Shown here: one piece after another, positions 12,922 to 27,900 of the stretch
Position numbering within the stretch: position 1 is the stretch's first letter
Layout of the letters: every line of letters starts with the position of its first letter
Assembly (NCBI RefSeq): GCF_932526225.1
Contig: NC_064040.1
Span: 13,990,856 to 14,050,855 of the forward strand
Origin: Nematostella vectensis
Taxonomy: Eukaryota > Cnidaria > Anthozoa > Actiniaria > Edwardsiidae
Direction of reading: 5' to 3'
DNA length: 60,000 bases
Position numbers and translations under genes: made by a program
The notes under the pieces: model-generated
Seen by the model: the letters and a program-made list of their open reading frames with translations, nothing else
Told to the model about the DNA's origin: nothing
Database searches by the model: none

Positions 12922-14640
12922 GACACAAAACCGAGCGAAGTATTTACGTAGAAGCTGAATATGCCAATAGTTCGCAAAATACGTTTAATTTTAATATTTG
13001 CACAAGCCCGTACTGTTAACAACATTGGATTTGAGAGAACTGTAAATAATTAACCCCAGAGGAAATGGAAATACGATCGAGTGCCTAATGGTAAAGGGTT
13101 TGTGAAACAATGGTGAGAGACAATGGAAATTCGACGCGCCTCTTAATGTAGATGGGCGAAAAAGAGTTCCATTCACAAAATCACCGAAGGAGCAATTTCA
13201 GAAAGAATTAAAAAAAACTTCGAGTTCTGTTAATATCAAAGTGATTTTCACTAAAGAACGGAAGGAAAGAGATTTGTTTGATCGAGTCCGAGAAGATAAG
13301 AAATTGATAAACGGTGTTTTCTAGAATTTATAAACGTCAAAGGGAACCGTCACCACGGAGCTCTCATTGAAAAAAAATATATATTTCTGCCTTTTATTAC
13401 ATCTGGAATTGTTCTGAGTAAATCAAATCCAAACATGAAACGATTAGTGCATCTAATGAAATAAAATGGACCCGTTTCTTAATTTTGATAACTGCACCGA
13501 GAGCGATAGCTTAAAAAAAGAATTCTAAACGAGCCCACATGGAACAGAATCCTTCGACAGTAATGAAACAATGTGCTATGTTGTTGATTTCTACCAAAAC
13601 ATCAAGAAACCAAACTCAATTGCCAGGTTCATCGGCGAGCTTTTGAGACATCATGATATACTGTAATACAGAAACCACAAACTGTAGCCAATGAGAACCT
13701 CCAATGAGAACCTCTAAGGCTCACACGACTTTGGTAAACTCAGGGCTGGAGACCAGATTATGTTACATGGGATGTGAATGACATCGGTGGGATTGAATTG
13801 TGAATAAATATTTGATCGAAAAGGATAATTTCGGCGAATGGTATTCTTGGGTGAGTAATGTTTGAACAGCAATGTGACAAAATTGAATATCCGAGTTGGA
13901 GCGAATCTGTATGATCCGACAAAGCAGTTTACCTGGCAACTGCGCTGAAACCTCCCCACCTGAGTATGAATACACGCTAAATTGAATGTTAAACAACCGC
14001 TACACAAACTAAGTAAAAAATAATGATGCGATTCAATTTAATTCACAGGAACATATTGTTTTTCCAAAAAATAATTTACCTCCCATTCTTATAAAAATCC
14101 ACCTGGAAGTGCGTTAACGTAAAGAACTTCCTACGCATAATCGAAATAACAAACACACAGCTGAAAAAAGGCAATCAAGTTAAGAAAGAGGTATTTCTTG
14201 TTTTCAGTTTTCATGAAATAGTTGTTTCAAAAATTTACATTACAAAAAATAAAGAAATCCAGAGGAATGTCTCATTACTTCATTTACAAAGCTTATGCCT
14301 GTTAATCATATTTCACAAAAAAGAATATTTCCTTTTTTACTTGATAAAATGCAATTAGCATGAGAAGGACTTCTTCTCTGGAACACTTAACGGTCCAATC
14401 AGGAGAAAAGGTAAGGCCTAAAGCAGCTTTGTCATAATATCTGGCATAGGGGAACATATTAGCTCACTAAATACACAAGCCTTTGTCAGACGTATATTGA
14501 GAAAAGCTCTTGAGCCGGGGCAAGCGCGATTCAGTCAACAAATAACACTATTAAGGAGTAGATCGCTGTACTCAAAGGGATTCCATCTTGAATAGATAAC
14601 CTGGTTTTATTGCCTCCAGGGAGTCTCTTAACCCCACCAT
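12922..14640. other. No gene recognised
   Basis: AT-rich sequence with no domain-bearing frame. Open frames at 13714-14007 and nearby have no recognisable features. Confidence 0.5.
13460..13465 (+). terminator. Possible polyadenylation signal for the 12700 ORF
   Basis: AATAAA lies about 540 bp downstream of the stop codon. Weak on its own in AT-rich DNA. Confidence 0.2.
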
Positions 14641-14643
14641 CGA

Positions 14644-15695
<1,052 letters not shown>

Positions 15696-16739
15696 ACTAA
15701 TGGAAATAGAAAAACAAAGCACCGAAAAAAACTTGTAACTATAGGGGGTATTACCCTGAAGCAAAAATATAAATAATTTGATGCAGCTAGGAGGAAAAAT
15801 GGAGAGATTAACATGCAAACTATCGATGGAAGACGAGATGGATTCCAGTTTAAGTAAAAAGGATTATAGGGGATTACGCTAAACCGAGACAGACGAAGAT
15901 CTCAATTTATGAGATTTTCGACATAGACGATTTATATCACACTGTACTGTCATTAAAGGACCGCAAAAATATTTTGAAATAGCCCTAACCATCATACGTA
16001 TACATTTTTGTTATCTCTTTTTCGGTTCATTATTCGCGAAATATGCAGTAAATCTTGTCCTTGTGGGATATCTTATATTGATAATATTTTACTACCACAA
16101 AATGTGATATTTCAAAACTTGCGTTAAATTGTTTTATCACAATCTTGGCAATATTTAATTAATTTAACACCGACATCATTTTAACATTGTTAAGTGAGGC
16201 TATATACGAAGATGCTTAAACCGCAGATGCAGATAATAATTTCTGTAAGGACCGTACTGTGTACAAAACCTGGATAATGCACCGATAAAGGCTCGTTCTG
16301 GTCAAATGTTCTCCTTGAGTCAACATGAGTCAATATTTTTAGGGAAGATTATATAACAATATGTTTTTTATATTTTTAGTAGTTTGCATAACAACAAAAA
16401 TGCCCACTTTTCAGCGAGGTATGATAGCACGACAGGGGGCGATTGTCAAATTGTTACTATTTGGCGCCGTACAAGAGCTGTAATGTCAAGCCCCGGTCAT
16501 TAAACTTACTGCAGGAATATCCAAATCACATTCCCTGGCAATCAATATCGAACGAGGCTAATATTGTGTTAAATCCAAATTTTTTATATGAAAAAAAGGC
16601 AAGAAAACTGATGCAGCTTGCCAGAGTAACAATTGAAGGCAAGGGAGCACAGCAGAATGTGTTATAAACCACTTTGTTATGCAACACCTCATGTGTGTTT
16701 GTTTTGTAAGGGGGGTCATCAGTTGCGCTGTTGGGGCTG
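15696..16739. other. No gene recognised
   Basis: AT-rich intergenic DNA. I see no conserved frame, RNA gene or array. Confidence 0.5.
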
Positions 16740-16945
16740 TGGGGCCCGCATTATGAAGTGGATGTTTGTCAACAGGGTTTTTGTTCGTTTCATCGGTTAC
16801 AGACCGCCCGAAGATATCGGAAACGCATAGTGTCGGCACGAGTGCCGACGAAAGATGCTCGAAGTGCATCGCGAAAGGATTCGGGCATTATACGAACAAA
16901 GACCCTGTTGACAAACATAATCCACTTTATAATCCGAGCCCTACA
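16740..16945. mobile_element. Fold-back MITE with a perfect central palindrome
   Basis: The left arm GTTTGTCAACAGGGTTTTTG is mirrored by the right arm CAAAGACCCTGTTGACAAAC. The outer parts of the arms (CATTATGAAGTGGA and TCCACTTTATAATCC) also pair. At the centre GTCGGCACGAGTGCCGAC (16832-16849) is a perfect hairpin with a two-base loop. No coding capacity. Confidence 0.7.
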
Positions 16946-18046
16946 GAGATTTATAAATAAGTGATTTGCTCTGCACTCACGTTTTCGATGCAAAATTTTA
17001 AATTTTGCGCTATCCATAATCTAACACATCTGCATAAATTATTTTCGCGCTGTGAGGAAAATGCTCGTATTTTAGAGCGCACACAGCTTGGTATAGCATT
17101 ATTTTACTATAAATAGAAACATTTTAGGTGGACAAGTCTAGAAGTTACCTTTTTAAAAAATAAGATTTAGAATATAAAATTTGAATGTAGCGCTCAGAGC
17201 AATTGTCCTGACATGTTGACTCATTGACGGTTGATTGATAACTGATTGTTCTTGATGGGGATGGGAGGAGCTTTCCCTTTTATAGCGGAACCTCGTGTTT
17301 AAAATTTATTGTATTTATTTTTTTCCAGGGGGGTGGAAATTCCAGAGGGGTGGGGGGGTCATACCTCCGACCCCTCTCAATGGGGGGGGGGGAGGTATGG
17401 ATATTTTCTGGAACTACACTTTCCAAAACGTCGTTTTCTTATAGAATTGATCAAAATATCTAACGACATTCGCTGTCAAAAAAATTCTTAGTAAAAACAC
17501 CGAAATCTCCTAAACATCTCCAAAATGTGTACAGTATTCTATAGAAAAAAAGTAACAGGATAAAGTCATCTTTATAGGCGGAACTTGCCAAGTCGAAGAA
17601 GTAAATAATATCAAGATTCGGAACGGCAATAGCGCGACGTATGAACAGGGCCTGAGACAGATCAGCAAAAATTGCATCACAAGAAAATAAATATACTTTT
17701 ATGTAATTTCTTAGACGCCTGTGTGGCGTCTGCACTTTCCTCCACCCTCACGCCACTCACTCTTTAATTGATTTTAATGGTATATTCTAACTGCATATTG
17801 AGGAAAACCGTAAACAACCCCTACCTGTCACCAGACCCCATTACACGATTACTGCATATAGCAGCTCTCGGATTGACACTTGATTCCGGACATTAAAGGA
17901 TAAGCTCTGCTTGTAAACCTCATCACAAAAATGTCAAATGTAAGGATTTTCTTTTTTACGAGTCTAGAGGCACCGAAGTGGCGTCGATATTTGACACTAA
18001 ATCGACAACTTTCAGGCACAATGTCAATGAATACATGCGCACTGTA
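16946..18046. other. No gene recognised
   Basis: AT-rich DNA with G-runs near 17335-17395. No frame with recognisable features. Confidence 0.5.
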
Positions 18047-18305
18047 TACACCTATTTAAATAAACGTTGTAAGTGCAAATAGCGAATGGCAATTGGCAAA
18101 TGGCAGTTCTAAGACCAATCACTGCTTATGGGTATAATTATTTGTAAGAATAAAGATTATGAGTAGTATAATCGCAGAAATTATTCACATGTTCCTACAG
18201 TCAGTAGAAATTTGACAAGCCCCATGGCATTTTTTTATAGAAAAACTGCCATTTGACAGTCGCCATTTGCCGTTTGCACTGAAAACGTTATTTGAAATAG
18301 GTGTA
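18047..18305. mobile_element. MITE with ~60-bp terminal inverted repeats and TA flanks
   Basis: The left end TACACCTATTTAAATAAACG is mirrored by the right end CGTTATTTGAAATAGGTGTA, with pairing continuing for about 60 bp (GGCAAATGGCAG against CTGCCATTTG). TA at both edges fits a mariner-type target duplication. A diverged partial relative lies at about 18363-18460 (CAGTGCAAATGG, AATAAAGTTG). Confidence 0.75.
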
Positions 18306-18755
18306 TGCATTACACTCACTTTAGCGTAAACACAACGGTCACACCTTTTTCATACAACTTTGCCAGTGCAAATGGTGAGTGGGAAATACTGAATGCCAGT
18401 TTTAAGACTGACTGCTTCTTAGTATTGTTTTAATACTAATTTGCAAGAATAAAGTTGTTAAATAAACATTTTCAGTTTAATTGACCACCAAAAAGAATAA
18501 AAGAAATCGGAGATACAATCCTTGATAGAATAAAATTAAAATCAAATACATTTAAAAACCGAGAAAAATTGTAAAAAAGAATACCATAAATAACAAAAAG
18601 TGAAATTTGGAAATTAAAATTGAAACAAAAATTAATAAATAAAATAAAATTATGTCCTGGCCACAAAAGCCCGAGTAATTCACGTATTTTCAGCGAGTAT
18701 GATTCTTACCGATGTTGCATTTAATGAAGAAAAGGCAAAAAAAGTAAGATTTCAT

Positions 18756-18761
18756 TTTATT
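18756..18761 (-). terminator. Likely NEMF polyadenylation signal
   Basis: AATAAA on the minus strand, about 156 bp downstream of the NEMF stop codon (18917-18919). Confidence 0.45.
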
Positions 18762-18916
18762 TGGTATTGTTTTGTTCTTATTATAATTATTATTATAAAG
18801 AAACTTTGTACAACCACATGTCAGTCCGTCAGTCCATACCTCGCGGTGAGCAAAAGAGCATGTCTTCATCAGACCACGATATCGGTGGATTTGATACCTT
18901 AATATTAATTTCTTAT

Positions 18917-21900
18917 TCATTTGCGTTTGATTTTTTGCAAGTTCGGCGCTGAAACCTTGACCTTGCCTGGGATGTACCGGGATAACTCCACATCCTACAA
19001 ATAGAAGGACAGAATATGACATTATCATAACCTTTCTCCTATTTTCGAGAATTTGGAGCTCTAACAAGATCAGAACATTAAACAATACAAAACATAACAA
19101 ATAATAAAGCAAAATCAAATAAATGAGACAATAGCGAGCCCACAGGTCTGAAGTACCCCCTTATGATAGCCCCCTGATAAACCTGCTCGCGGGCGTTAGG
19201 AAAGCTTTCAATCGATCACGTACATCACGCGGTCTTTAATAACAGAGGATCTGCCTAGACCCAACCTTAAAAGATTATAGACCAGAACGGCTTCTATGTT
19301 CCCAAGTTTTGCAAGGAAATTCTTAATTCATTTGAAGAATTTTCTAGAGAAAATCTCGCATTTCTAGTGCGCGGGCATAGAAAACTGCCAAATGACCACT
19401 TAATCTTCAGAGATCCCCAGATAAATCCTCTTCCAAAGCCCGAAAGTTACAGGGCAACGCGCATGCCATGGGCCTTTGGAAAAACCTCTTTCATCTGAGG
19501 AATTTTCCAGAAAACCCCGAAGCCTACAGAAAACATTGAAGTGACCACTTGATATTAAGAGTTTCTAGAATAAATCTTCTTCCAAACCCAAAAGCCAAGT
19601 GACACGTCATTCAGGAAGAACATTACATAATGATTTTATTTATCAAAAGCATTCCGCTCACTACGCAGATATATGCATCAATCACTGATGGTAGCACGTA
19701 ATGGTACGGGTAAAAAAAACCCCCTGCTTTCAGCCTACTTCTCAAGAGACCCCCAGAGATCTCCGCTCGTACGTCAGCCAAGTGTGCTGAACATGATATA
19801 TAACACTCGAGGGTGGCAATGCGCATGTGCTGATATTATCTTCGTGACCGGAGCCCCACCGGGTTACTTTAAAGCCGCATTGTCACCAGTTTACTTCCGG
19901 TCGATTACGTAACAATCTCCGATGATTTTTAACGGAAAACGCGAAAAATATTTCAAAATATTGAAGGCAGTGTGTTTATTGGAAGTTTCTTTGAGGATGT
20001 GATTGATAATTTAGAGCGGATGGCCTGTTTAATATCTCGGATTCTTATAGATTCTTTTGTCTTTTAACGGTTGAGGTTTCCGTCGGCCCTCCGGAAGTAA
20101 ACTGGTGACAATTCGGCTTTAATTGCATGTATCTGGCATGGCAATCAAAGTTATGTTGGTCGAACTATAAACTATGTAATCATCCATGTAAAATCTAGGA
20201 AGTCCCGTTGTCCTTTGGCAAAAAGCTTTATCGTAGCTTTCCCAAATAGGATCTTTTTTGTGCTTAAGATGTAGGCAGAACATTTAGAAAATTGTAAAAT
20301 TTTGAAGAAATTGCGTTAAACATGTCCTTCCCTATATGTCTTATTACTGATTTTTTAATGGTGAAACAAACAGAAAAATAAAAATAAAAACAATAGATGT
20401 TAGTTGTCTTAGATAAGGTTCCTAACATAAACTTCACTTGAAAAGCTGTACTGTGTAAAACAATTGACCCTATAACCAAATTCTTCAAAAAGCATGAGTC
20501 ATGTTGTGTCAAGTGCATGCTTAGCTAACATTTTCGTCTTGGCCAATCAAATTTCTGCAATTGACAAAGACATTTTGACATGCCAGCGTAGGTTGCCATA
20601 AGGTTGCCTAGTTCTTACACGGAGCATATCTTATACAAGAACAAGAATCATGAATCATGGATCTCTTTACTTAGTCGGATACTGTTACTTTCCTTTACGA
20701 ATGTCTTCTATGCTACCATGAAAAAAAAGCTGCCTTAAAAGAAGGCATTTTAATCACACAGAAAACATATTTAAATCAAAAGGCTCTGTGGGCCATCTCG
20801 TGAATGCAAATGTATTTTCCTAGTTATTTTCTTGTGTGCATAAAAGATTTACAGGATACTGAACAAAGCATGAACACATTCAAGATGCTGAGAGTACATG
20901 AAAATGTCCTTATAGCTTTTTTCTTTTCGATGTCCTAACACACCAAGAACAGTATAATTAATTATCATTATAAAAAGTAAAATAAATAAAACAGAAAAAA
21001 AAATGCGTTCTCATTGGGAATCGAACTTGGGTCGCTGCGGTCGCAGACACGTCCGCACCGCTGGACTAACTTGGCATTACTGAGCAAACTAGACAACTAG
21101 TAACTAAAAATAATTTTAATACTATTGGTATGGTACTGATCGAAAATCATTTTCAATTACGTTTCTGTCATACAATGTGTTTTGTGCATGTTAACATTCT
21201 AGAAAGGCGCAAAATCGTTATTCGATGAATAAGCGGGGGCCATGTGTTTGTACGAGTTTCAGGGTTGGATCCAGGGTAGTTTACGTGAGTTCCGGAACAC
21301 ACTCAAAGTTTTTCAGACCAAGTTATTTTGAACTTAAATGGCTTTTTTAAAAATACTCCGATCTCCCTAGAAACTATTGGCTTGTCTGTGGAAATCATTC
21401 AATCTCCTGTATTTTTGCTTTTTAATTAAATTAAACACGTAAAAAGATGCCTTATCGTCGTTATTATTCTTATGCGACTTCACGGAGCGCCCTGGATCAC
21501 GAGCTTTGGATTTGAGCTTCGATCACTTTTCGGGAACCTTCGGAAACCCGTCGGATAAGATCGGAAAATATTGTCACCAAATTGCAGGCAAAGGGGGTGG
21601 GTGAGGTGTTATTATAGTTAGCACTGGAACACACTCAAAACCTCGCGCGATTGGCTGGAAATTTTTTCATTGTGTTGGAACTCACTCAAAACCATTTTTG
21701 ATTGGCTAACTCACTTGGAAACCACCGCGGAAACTATCGACAAAAGTATAAAAGGGTCTGTACCTCCCCTAACGGTCTCCTTTCGTTTGCTCTCACTAGA
21801 GTCTCAGTACTTGCATCGGAGTTTACGAAGGAATTAGTTAACAAATTGCACTAGTTTTTACTCTTTATGGCTCGTACTCCTGTCTGTCGGAAGGAGGATT

Positions 21901-24900
21901 GTTCTCCCTACGACATTGGCTTAGTCTTCGACAAGATCGCCAGATATTCGCCTCAGGAAAAGTTGAAATTCATCGAAAATGTATGGAAACCAGGTGAGCT
22001 TTTCGATTTCCCAGTGCCAATAGAGAATGGAAAATCTCGCAAGTTTGTTTTTTAAAAACTGGCTAAAGAAATATCCACGGCTATCCTACTCTAAATATTA
22101 CAATGGAGTGTTTTGCTTAGCTTGTGTTTGTTTCGGAGTTCAGTGTGTTCGAAACGCTAATAAGTTAGACAAATTATTGAAGTCTCCTCTTAAAAATTGG
22201 ACTTCGGCCGCTTCGCGCTTTACAAAACACGCGCAAGGAAATTGTGAAATTCACAAATTTTTTTATGATTGCTATAGAAGAATTTAAGAAAATGATGCGA
22301 ACAGAAGCTGTCCCGATAAATCTGCAGTTAAATAACATCGTTCAACAGCAAATTGCTAGAAACTGTGAGATCCTTAGGTCCCTTTAAAAAAAAAAATATT
22401 TTCTGTGGGAAAAACAATATCCCACTCAGGGGCTTGAGGGATAGTGACCCCACTAATGCTGCCCTAGCTGGTAATTTCCAGGCACTGCTTGAATTCCGGG
22501 TAGATAGTGGTGACCAAATACTAGAGCAGCACCTAGAAAATGCACCAAGAAATGCCACATACATTTCAAAGACCATCCAGAATCAAATGATATCAACTGT
22601 TGGTGCTCATATTTTAAATAATTTATCTCAGGAAATGAGAGATAGTAAATATTTTTCTGTAATGGCAGATGAAGCGGCTGATATAGCAAACAAAGAAAAT
22701 CTTTCTGTTGTGATTAGATTTCTCGACTCAACCAAAAACATCAGAGAAGAATTTATTGGATTTTATATTTGTAAGGACGGAACAACAGGAGAGGCCATCA
22801 AAGACCTTATAACTGCAGCTGTAGTAGACTTAGGATTGATGATGGAAGACTGTCGTGGCCAATGTTATGATGGCGCTGGCAATATGGCTGGACGACTTAA
22901 TGGAGCCTCCTCGTTAATGTTTTAGAATTTTGTAACTATTACAGACAGGACATGCCAAATTATATAGGTTTACAGGCAGAGCTTTTATTATGGGGAGGAT
23001 TATGGAAGGGGAGGGATAACAGAGGAGAAGTGATTCCAGACACTCTTAAGGCTACACTGGAGGATATTGACAAAGATGCATATGTCAATATTTATTTCAT
23101 GTTAAAGATCCTGATCACACTTCCAATTTCATCTGCTTCTTGTGAGAGATCCATTTCATCCCTTCGAAATCTCAAAACCTATTTGAGAAGCACAATGACT
23201 GAGGACAGATTGAATGAATGGCACTAATGTATACCCACAAAGACATGGATTTAGACCTGGACAGAATAATAGATTTATTTGCTCAATTGCACCCTAGACG
23301 AATGAGAATGGCAAACATATTAACTTAAATTTTTGCACCATCTGTTTCTAGAGGGCTTGTGAGTTATGTTCCATCTGGGTCTTACCCTTAAACTGATGGA
23401 GAACAGCTACAGAAACTCAAACTGGTGCCTGTATAACTTTCTTAAAAAGTCATTTCTAGATGATTTTTTTATTTAGTGATGATTTCAATTTTTCTATTGA
23501 CACTGGGATTTCATGTTAAGCTCAAATGGTTTACAAACATTTGAGCTTAACAAATGGGCTCCAGAAGCTGCAGTTTCAAAGGATAAAAAAGGGGAGTATT
23601 TTTCAAATTATATATATATTTTATAATCATTTAGTACTTCTCATTTTTATAACTTGATATTAATGTTGGATTTTTCTCAAGAGCTCCAGTTACTGCGGTC
23701 CCCAAGGATGAAAAAGGGGAGGTTTTATTCAAATTATATTGTCTATAATTTGTACATATCTTTTGTATATGACATATGATATTAATATTGGATTTTTTTA
23801 TTATTATCTTGAAAACTCCTGGACCAAGGACCAACCACACGCTTGCCATCTATAAGTACCATTTATCCTTCTCCTGCTCAAAGACAGTTAGTAGGCAGCT
23901 ATATTGGACATAGACCAGTGGCACCGGTTTGAATACCAGATATTTTTTTGTAGAGCAAGGTGTTCCATGTACCACCTTCAACAAAATAACACTTTTTTTG
24001 CCTTTATGATAGCATGTTTTTTTGTTCTTTTTGGGGTAATTAACTTTTCTGAAAATGCAGAAAATGGCATTTATAGAGCTTGAAATTTCAAATTTTCTTG
24101 GGGGAGCATGCCCCCAAACACCCCTATTGTTGGTGTTTCGGTGGAAACTACTCACTCAAAAACCTGGATCCACCCCTGGAGTTTTGCTTGATATTTGGTT
24201 TAGTTGATTCTATCCTCTTCTATTCTATCCTCTTCTATTTTGTCCTTCGAACAGAGAAGGAACCGTTACCTCATGTTTCTCGGACTTAAAAGTCGCAGTT
24301 TTGGCTAGTCGCTCTTTCAGCACAAATTCAAACAAACAACGCGAGAACCCGGAGACGCGAAATCGACAAGTACTAAGACAAAGATGAATGGAAATGTTTG
24401 CTAGCATTTTACTTGTTGTGTCTGCAAACTTACAGAATTGTATGAAACCGTAAAAGATCAATTGACTTCAGTGACCAATGTAAGGCACATCACCCCACAT
24501 GGAAGACTCTGAAAAATCTAGCTTAAAAACACTTTACGGCTATGTTGGAAAACAGCCGTATTGGTCACAGGTCGAGTACATAACCCTTTTTTTAGTACTA
24601 AGCTTTCACCGAAGTTGAACACTGAAAGTTTACATATAATCTGAGGATTGCTGTATTGCTAAAGCACAGAAAGACCAAAAAAAGTTTACGGATGATCGAT
24701 CCGACCATCCGACGGTCGAGTGACAAGAAATACAAGAAATTATTAATGATGCTTGACTCATAATGTGAGAGAATTTAGTATGTTTTTAGTGTGCCATATG
24801 CTCTCGTGCATAGTGTCCGGGTTGTGTAGGTTTCTTTTACGCCCTTTGTGTTCTCTGTTCTCACTTATATGATATATTTGTCATAGTCCCCGTTTGTACG

Positions 24901-27900
24901 TTACTAGTACGCCCGCCTGTGTTCTCTTATAGGAGAGATTATTCAGATTGCCCGGATTTTGCAGGTTTTACCTTGACACTCTTGAGGAGGTCTTTCTCTC
25001 GCGGCGAGGTCTCCTTTGATTGGATAAACATGTTGAGGGCCGACATGGCAGCTAAAAAAACATCCAAAAATCAATCAATCTTATCAGAACAACTGATGAG
25101 CACACTGGTTTTGAAATGGTTGTAGTATCTTTCGCTTTTGAAAAAAATAGATATATATTATAACCATATAAAAAGACAGAAAAAAAGGAAGAAATATCAA
25201 GCAAAAAAAAAACAACAGGAAAATGAAAAAAAAAAAAGAAACAGGTATAAAACAAATAAGAAATGAAGAAGAATATATTTGATTCAGTCAGGGTCAGATA
25301 GCTAGTGAGTCCGTGTTTAGCAACAATTCAGTTATTATAATAATAACTTTATAGTCGCAAAAATATGCAAAAGCGACTGTTAAACGAATTTTCTCCAAAT
25401 TTTAATGGTACTAATAACTTTGGTAGTGTCTAACTCAAAACCTTAAAATGAAGTTGTCTTTACCAATCTTTTCTTATCTGTCAACAGGTATATTAAGTAA
25501 AGCTGAATTAATTCCTTAAAATAGTGCAAAAATAAAATGATTCGGATGCAGGGAGATTAACTTATCGTATGAGATCTTTTCCCCCTCTCCTGTGACGGCT
25601 CTGATAATTCAGATAAGAGAAATTGAGAAATCGTTCTGAATGATATAGATTATTAAGTCAATTGGTGACATGATTTTGTCAAGACTTCGGAAACACAGCT
25701 GGTCCTGTCGCAGATAAAGTCAATATAATCCACAAGAGTTGAATAAATGAATTTGATAATAACGTTCGCGCCTATCCCATTAAAATCATATTCAGATCTA
25801 TTTATGTAATAGCCACAATAAAAACATAAGCGCAGAAAAAATGAAATAGTGCATATTTTACAGAAAATATCATACTTTGAAATTCTCACACTTTGGACCC
25901 GACATTTTTTCGTCAATATTTCTTAAACGACAACTTTTATATAAATTTGGGTTAAAAAGTTGTTTGCTAAAAGCAACGCACACAAACACAAGCACTTGTA
26001 ATAGCGAAAAAAAAAATAACAAGAACATATGGAACATTCGTATTTTTTTGGGGTAAAAATATAGTTTCACCGCTTCGCTAAGAGCTTCGCGAGGAGAAAA
26101 GGGTGGGTGGGGACAGGATATGGCAGTGAAGGGGAACGGAGGAGGGGGGGGGGGGTGGGGAGAGGGATGTTAAGATGAGCTGGTAGCTCCTCAAGAACTT
26201 TATACAAACCTTTGCCCTTTTTCGTGGATCCTGGAGTCAGCTTCACTTTATACCTAATAAACGAAAAAAAAAAAAGGTATTCAACAGCCAATATTTTGTG
26301 AGCTTCTAGCTGTTTTGGCTATATTGCAGATCCTTAGTTCTGGGGACGGCGCTGTTGGTCGTTATAATCAGGCTAATATACAGTATCAGCACATAGATCG
26401 AGACTGGCTTGGTACGTGTAAAGAGGTACATACTTGTAGTTCTGCACGGCTGTGTACGGGGCGCACACGGGGATGGCAAACAACAACATATCGTCCGCCA
26501 CAGGGATCCCAGTCAGCGCATCGAGAAGAGAGATGTTTTCCTGGAATAATATATATAGATATCGATTAATGATAATCAATATAATAGTTCCAAATGTTTA
26601 ATGAGATGATTTTTCATTCAATCATTCTATCCAATAAACTGGGTTGATATGGAAACATTAAGGAGAATAGTCAATTTGAACTGCTGGGTAAGTGATGTGT
26701 GAGAGTGGACAACGCGGCGAAAAACCACCACAGCTCCGGAACCCTTCTTATACGAGGCAACTGGAAACACAGGACACAGAACAAAGATTTTCAACGACAA
26801 AATGATGCACGAATTTGCAATTTACCAGCTAGACGTAGCCAGACAACGCCATTTTAAAAATCACTTAGAAGAACCTGGGAACGGGGTTGACGCATGCGCA
26901 TAAGGTACCTTAGAGTCCCGGTTCTCCTCGCCGTCTTCGTCATCATCTTCCTCATCATCCAGAACCTTATCCTGGTTAAGAAAAATTTAATATGAGAAGT
27001 AGGTCTTAGAAAACAGCGGCATGATGGGAGATGACACGCTGTTTCAGCCAACACGACGAAACGGTTTTAATATCATTGTACGAAAACAGTGAGCTGTTAA
27101 AATTTAATCAATAGCCAAGACTTGCTTAGTAGCTAAACAAACAATTGCTGTCTAGCACTGTCCAGACTTGCTTGGTAGCTAAACAAACAATAGCTGTCAA
27201 GCACTGTCCAGACTTGCTTGGTAGCGAAACAAACAATAGCTGTCCAGCACTGTCCATACTTGCTTGGTAGCTAAACAAACAATAGCTGTCCAGCACGGTC
27301 CAGACTTGCTTGGTAGCTAAACAAACAATAGCTGTCAAGCACTGTCCAGACTTGCTTGGTAGGGAAACAAACAATAGCTGCCCAGCACTGTCCAGACTTG
27401 CTTGGTAGCTAAACAAACAATAGCTGTCCAGCACTGTCCAGACTTGCTTGGTAGCTAAACAAACAATAGCTGTCTAGCACGGTCCAGACTTGCTTGGTAG
27501 CTAAACAAACAATAGCTGTCCAGCACTGTCCAGACTTGCTTGGTAGGGAAACAAACAATAGTTGTCTAGCACTGTCCAGACTTGCTTGGTAGCGAAACAA
27601 ACAATAGCTGTCCAGCACTGTCCAAACTTGCTTGGCAGCGAAACAAACAATAGTTGTCTAGCACTGTCCAGACTTGCTTGGTAGCTAAACAAACAATAGT
27701 TGTCTAGCACTGTCCAGACTTGCTTGGTAGCGAAACAAACAATAGCTGTCCAGCACTGTCCAAACTTGCTTGGCAGCGAAACAAACAATAGTTGTCTAGC
27801 ACTGTCCAGACTTGCTTGGTAGCTAAACAAACAATAGCTGTCCAGCACTTTGGAAGGGGAATTAGGCGCTTGAACCAGCGTTGTTGTGAGTGTTTTTAAT

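Noticed and set aside
16443-16964. Several overlapping frames near 16.4-17.0 kb
   Set aside because: Mostly inside a fold-back MITE; no conserved residues.
18690-19118. 142-residue minus-strand frame
   Set aside because: Overlaps the last NEMF exon out of frame; the NEMF frame there is conserved and ends in the true stop.
24919-25125. 68-residue plus-strand frame
   Set aside because: Shadow of the NEMF exon 25051-24972 on the other strand.
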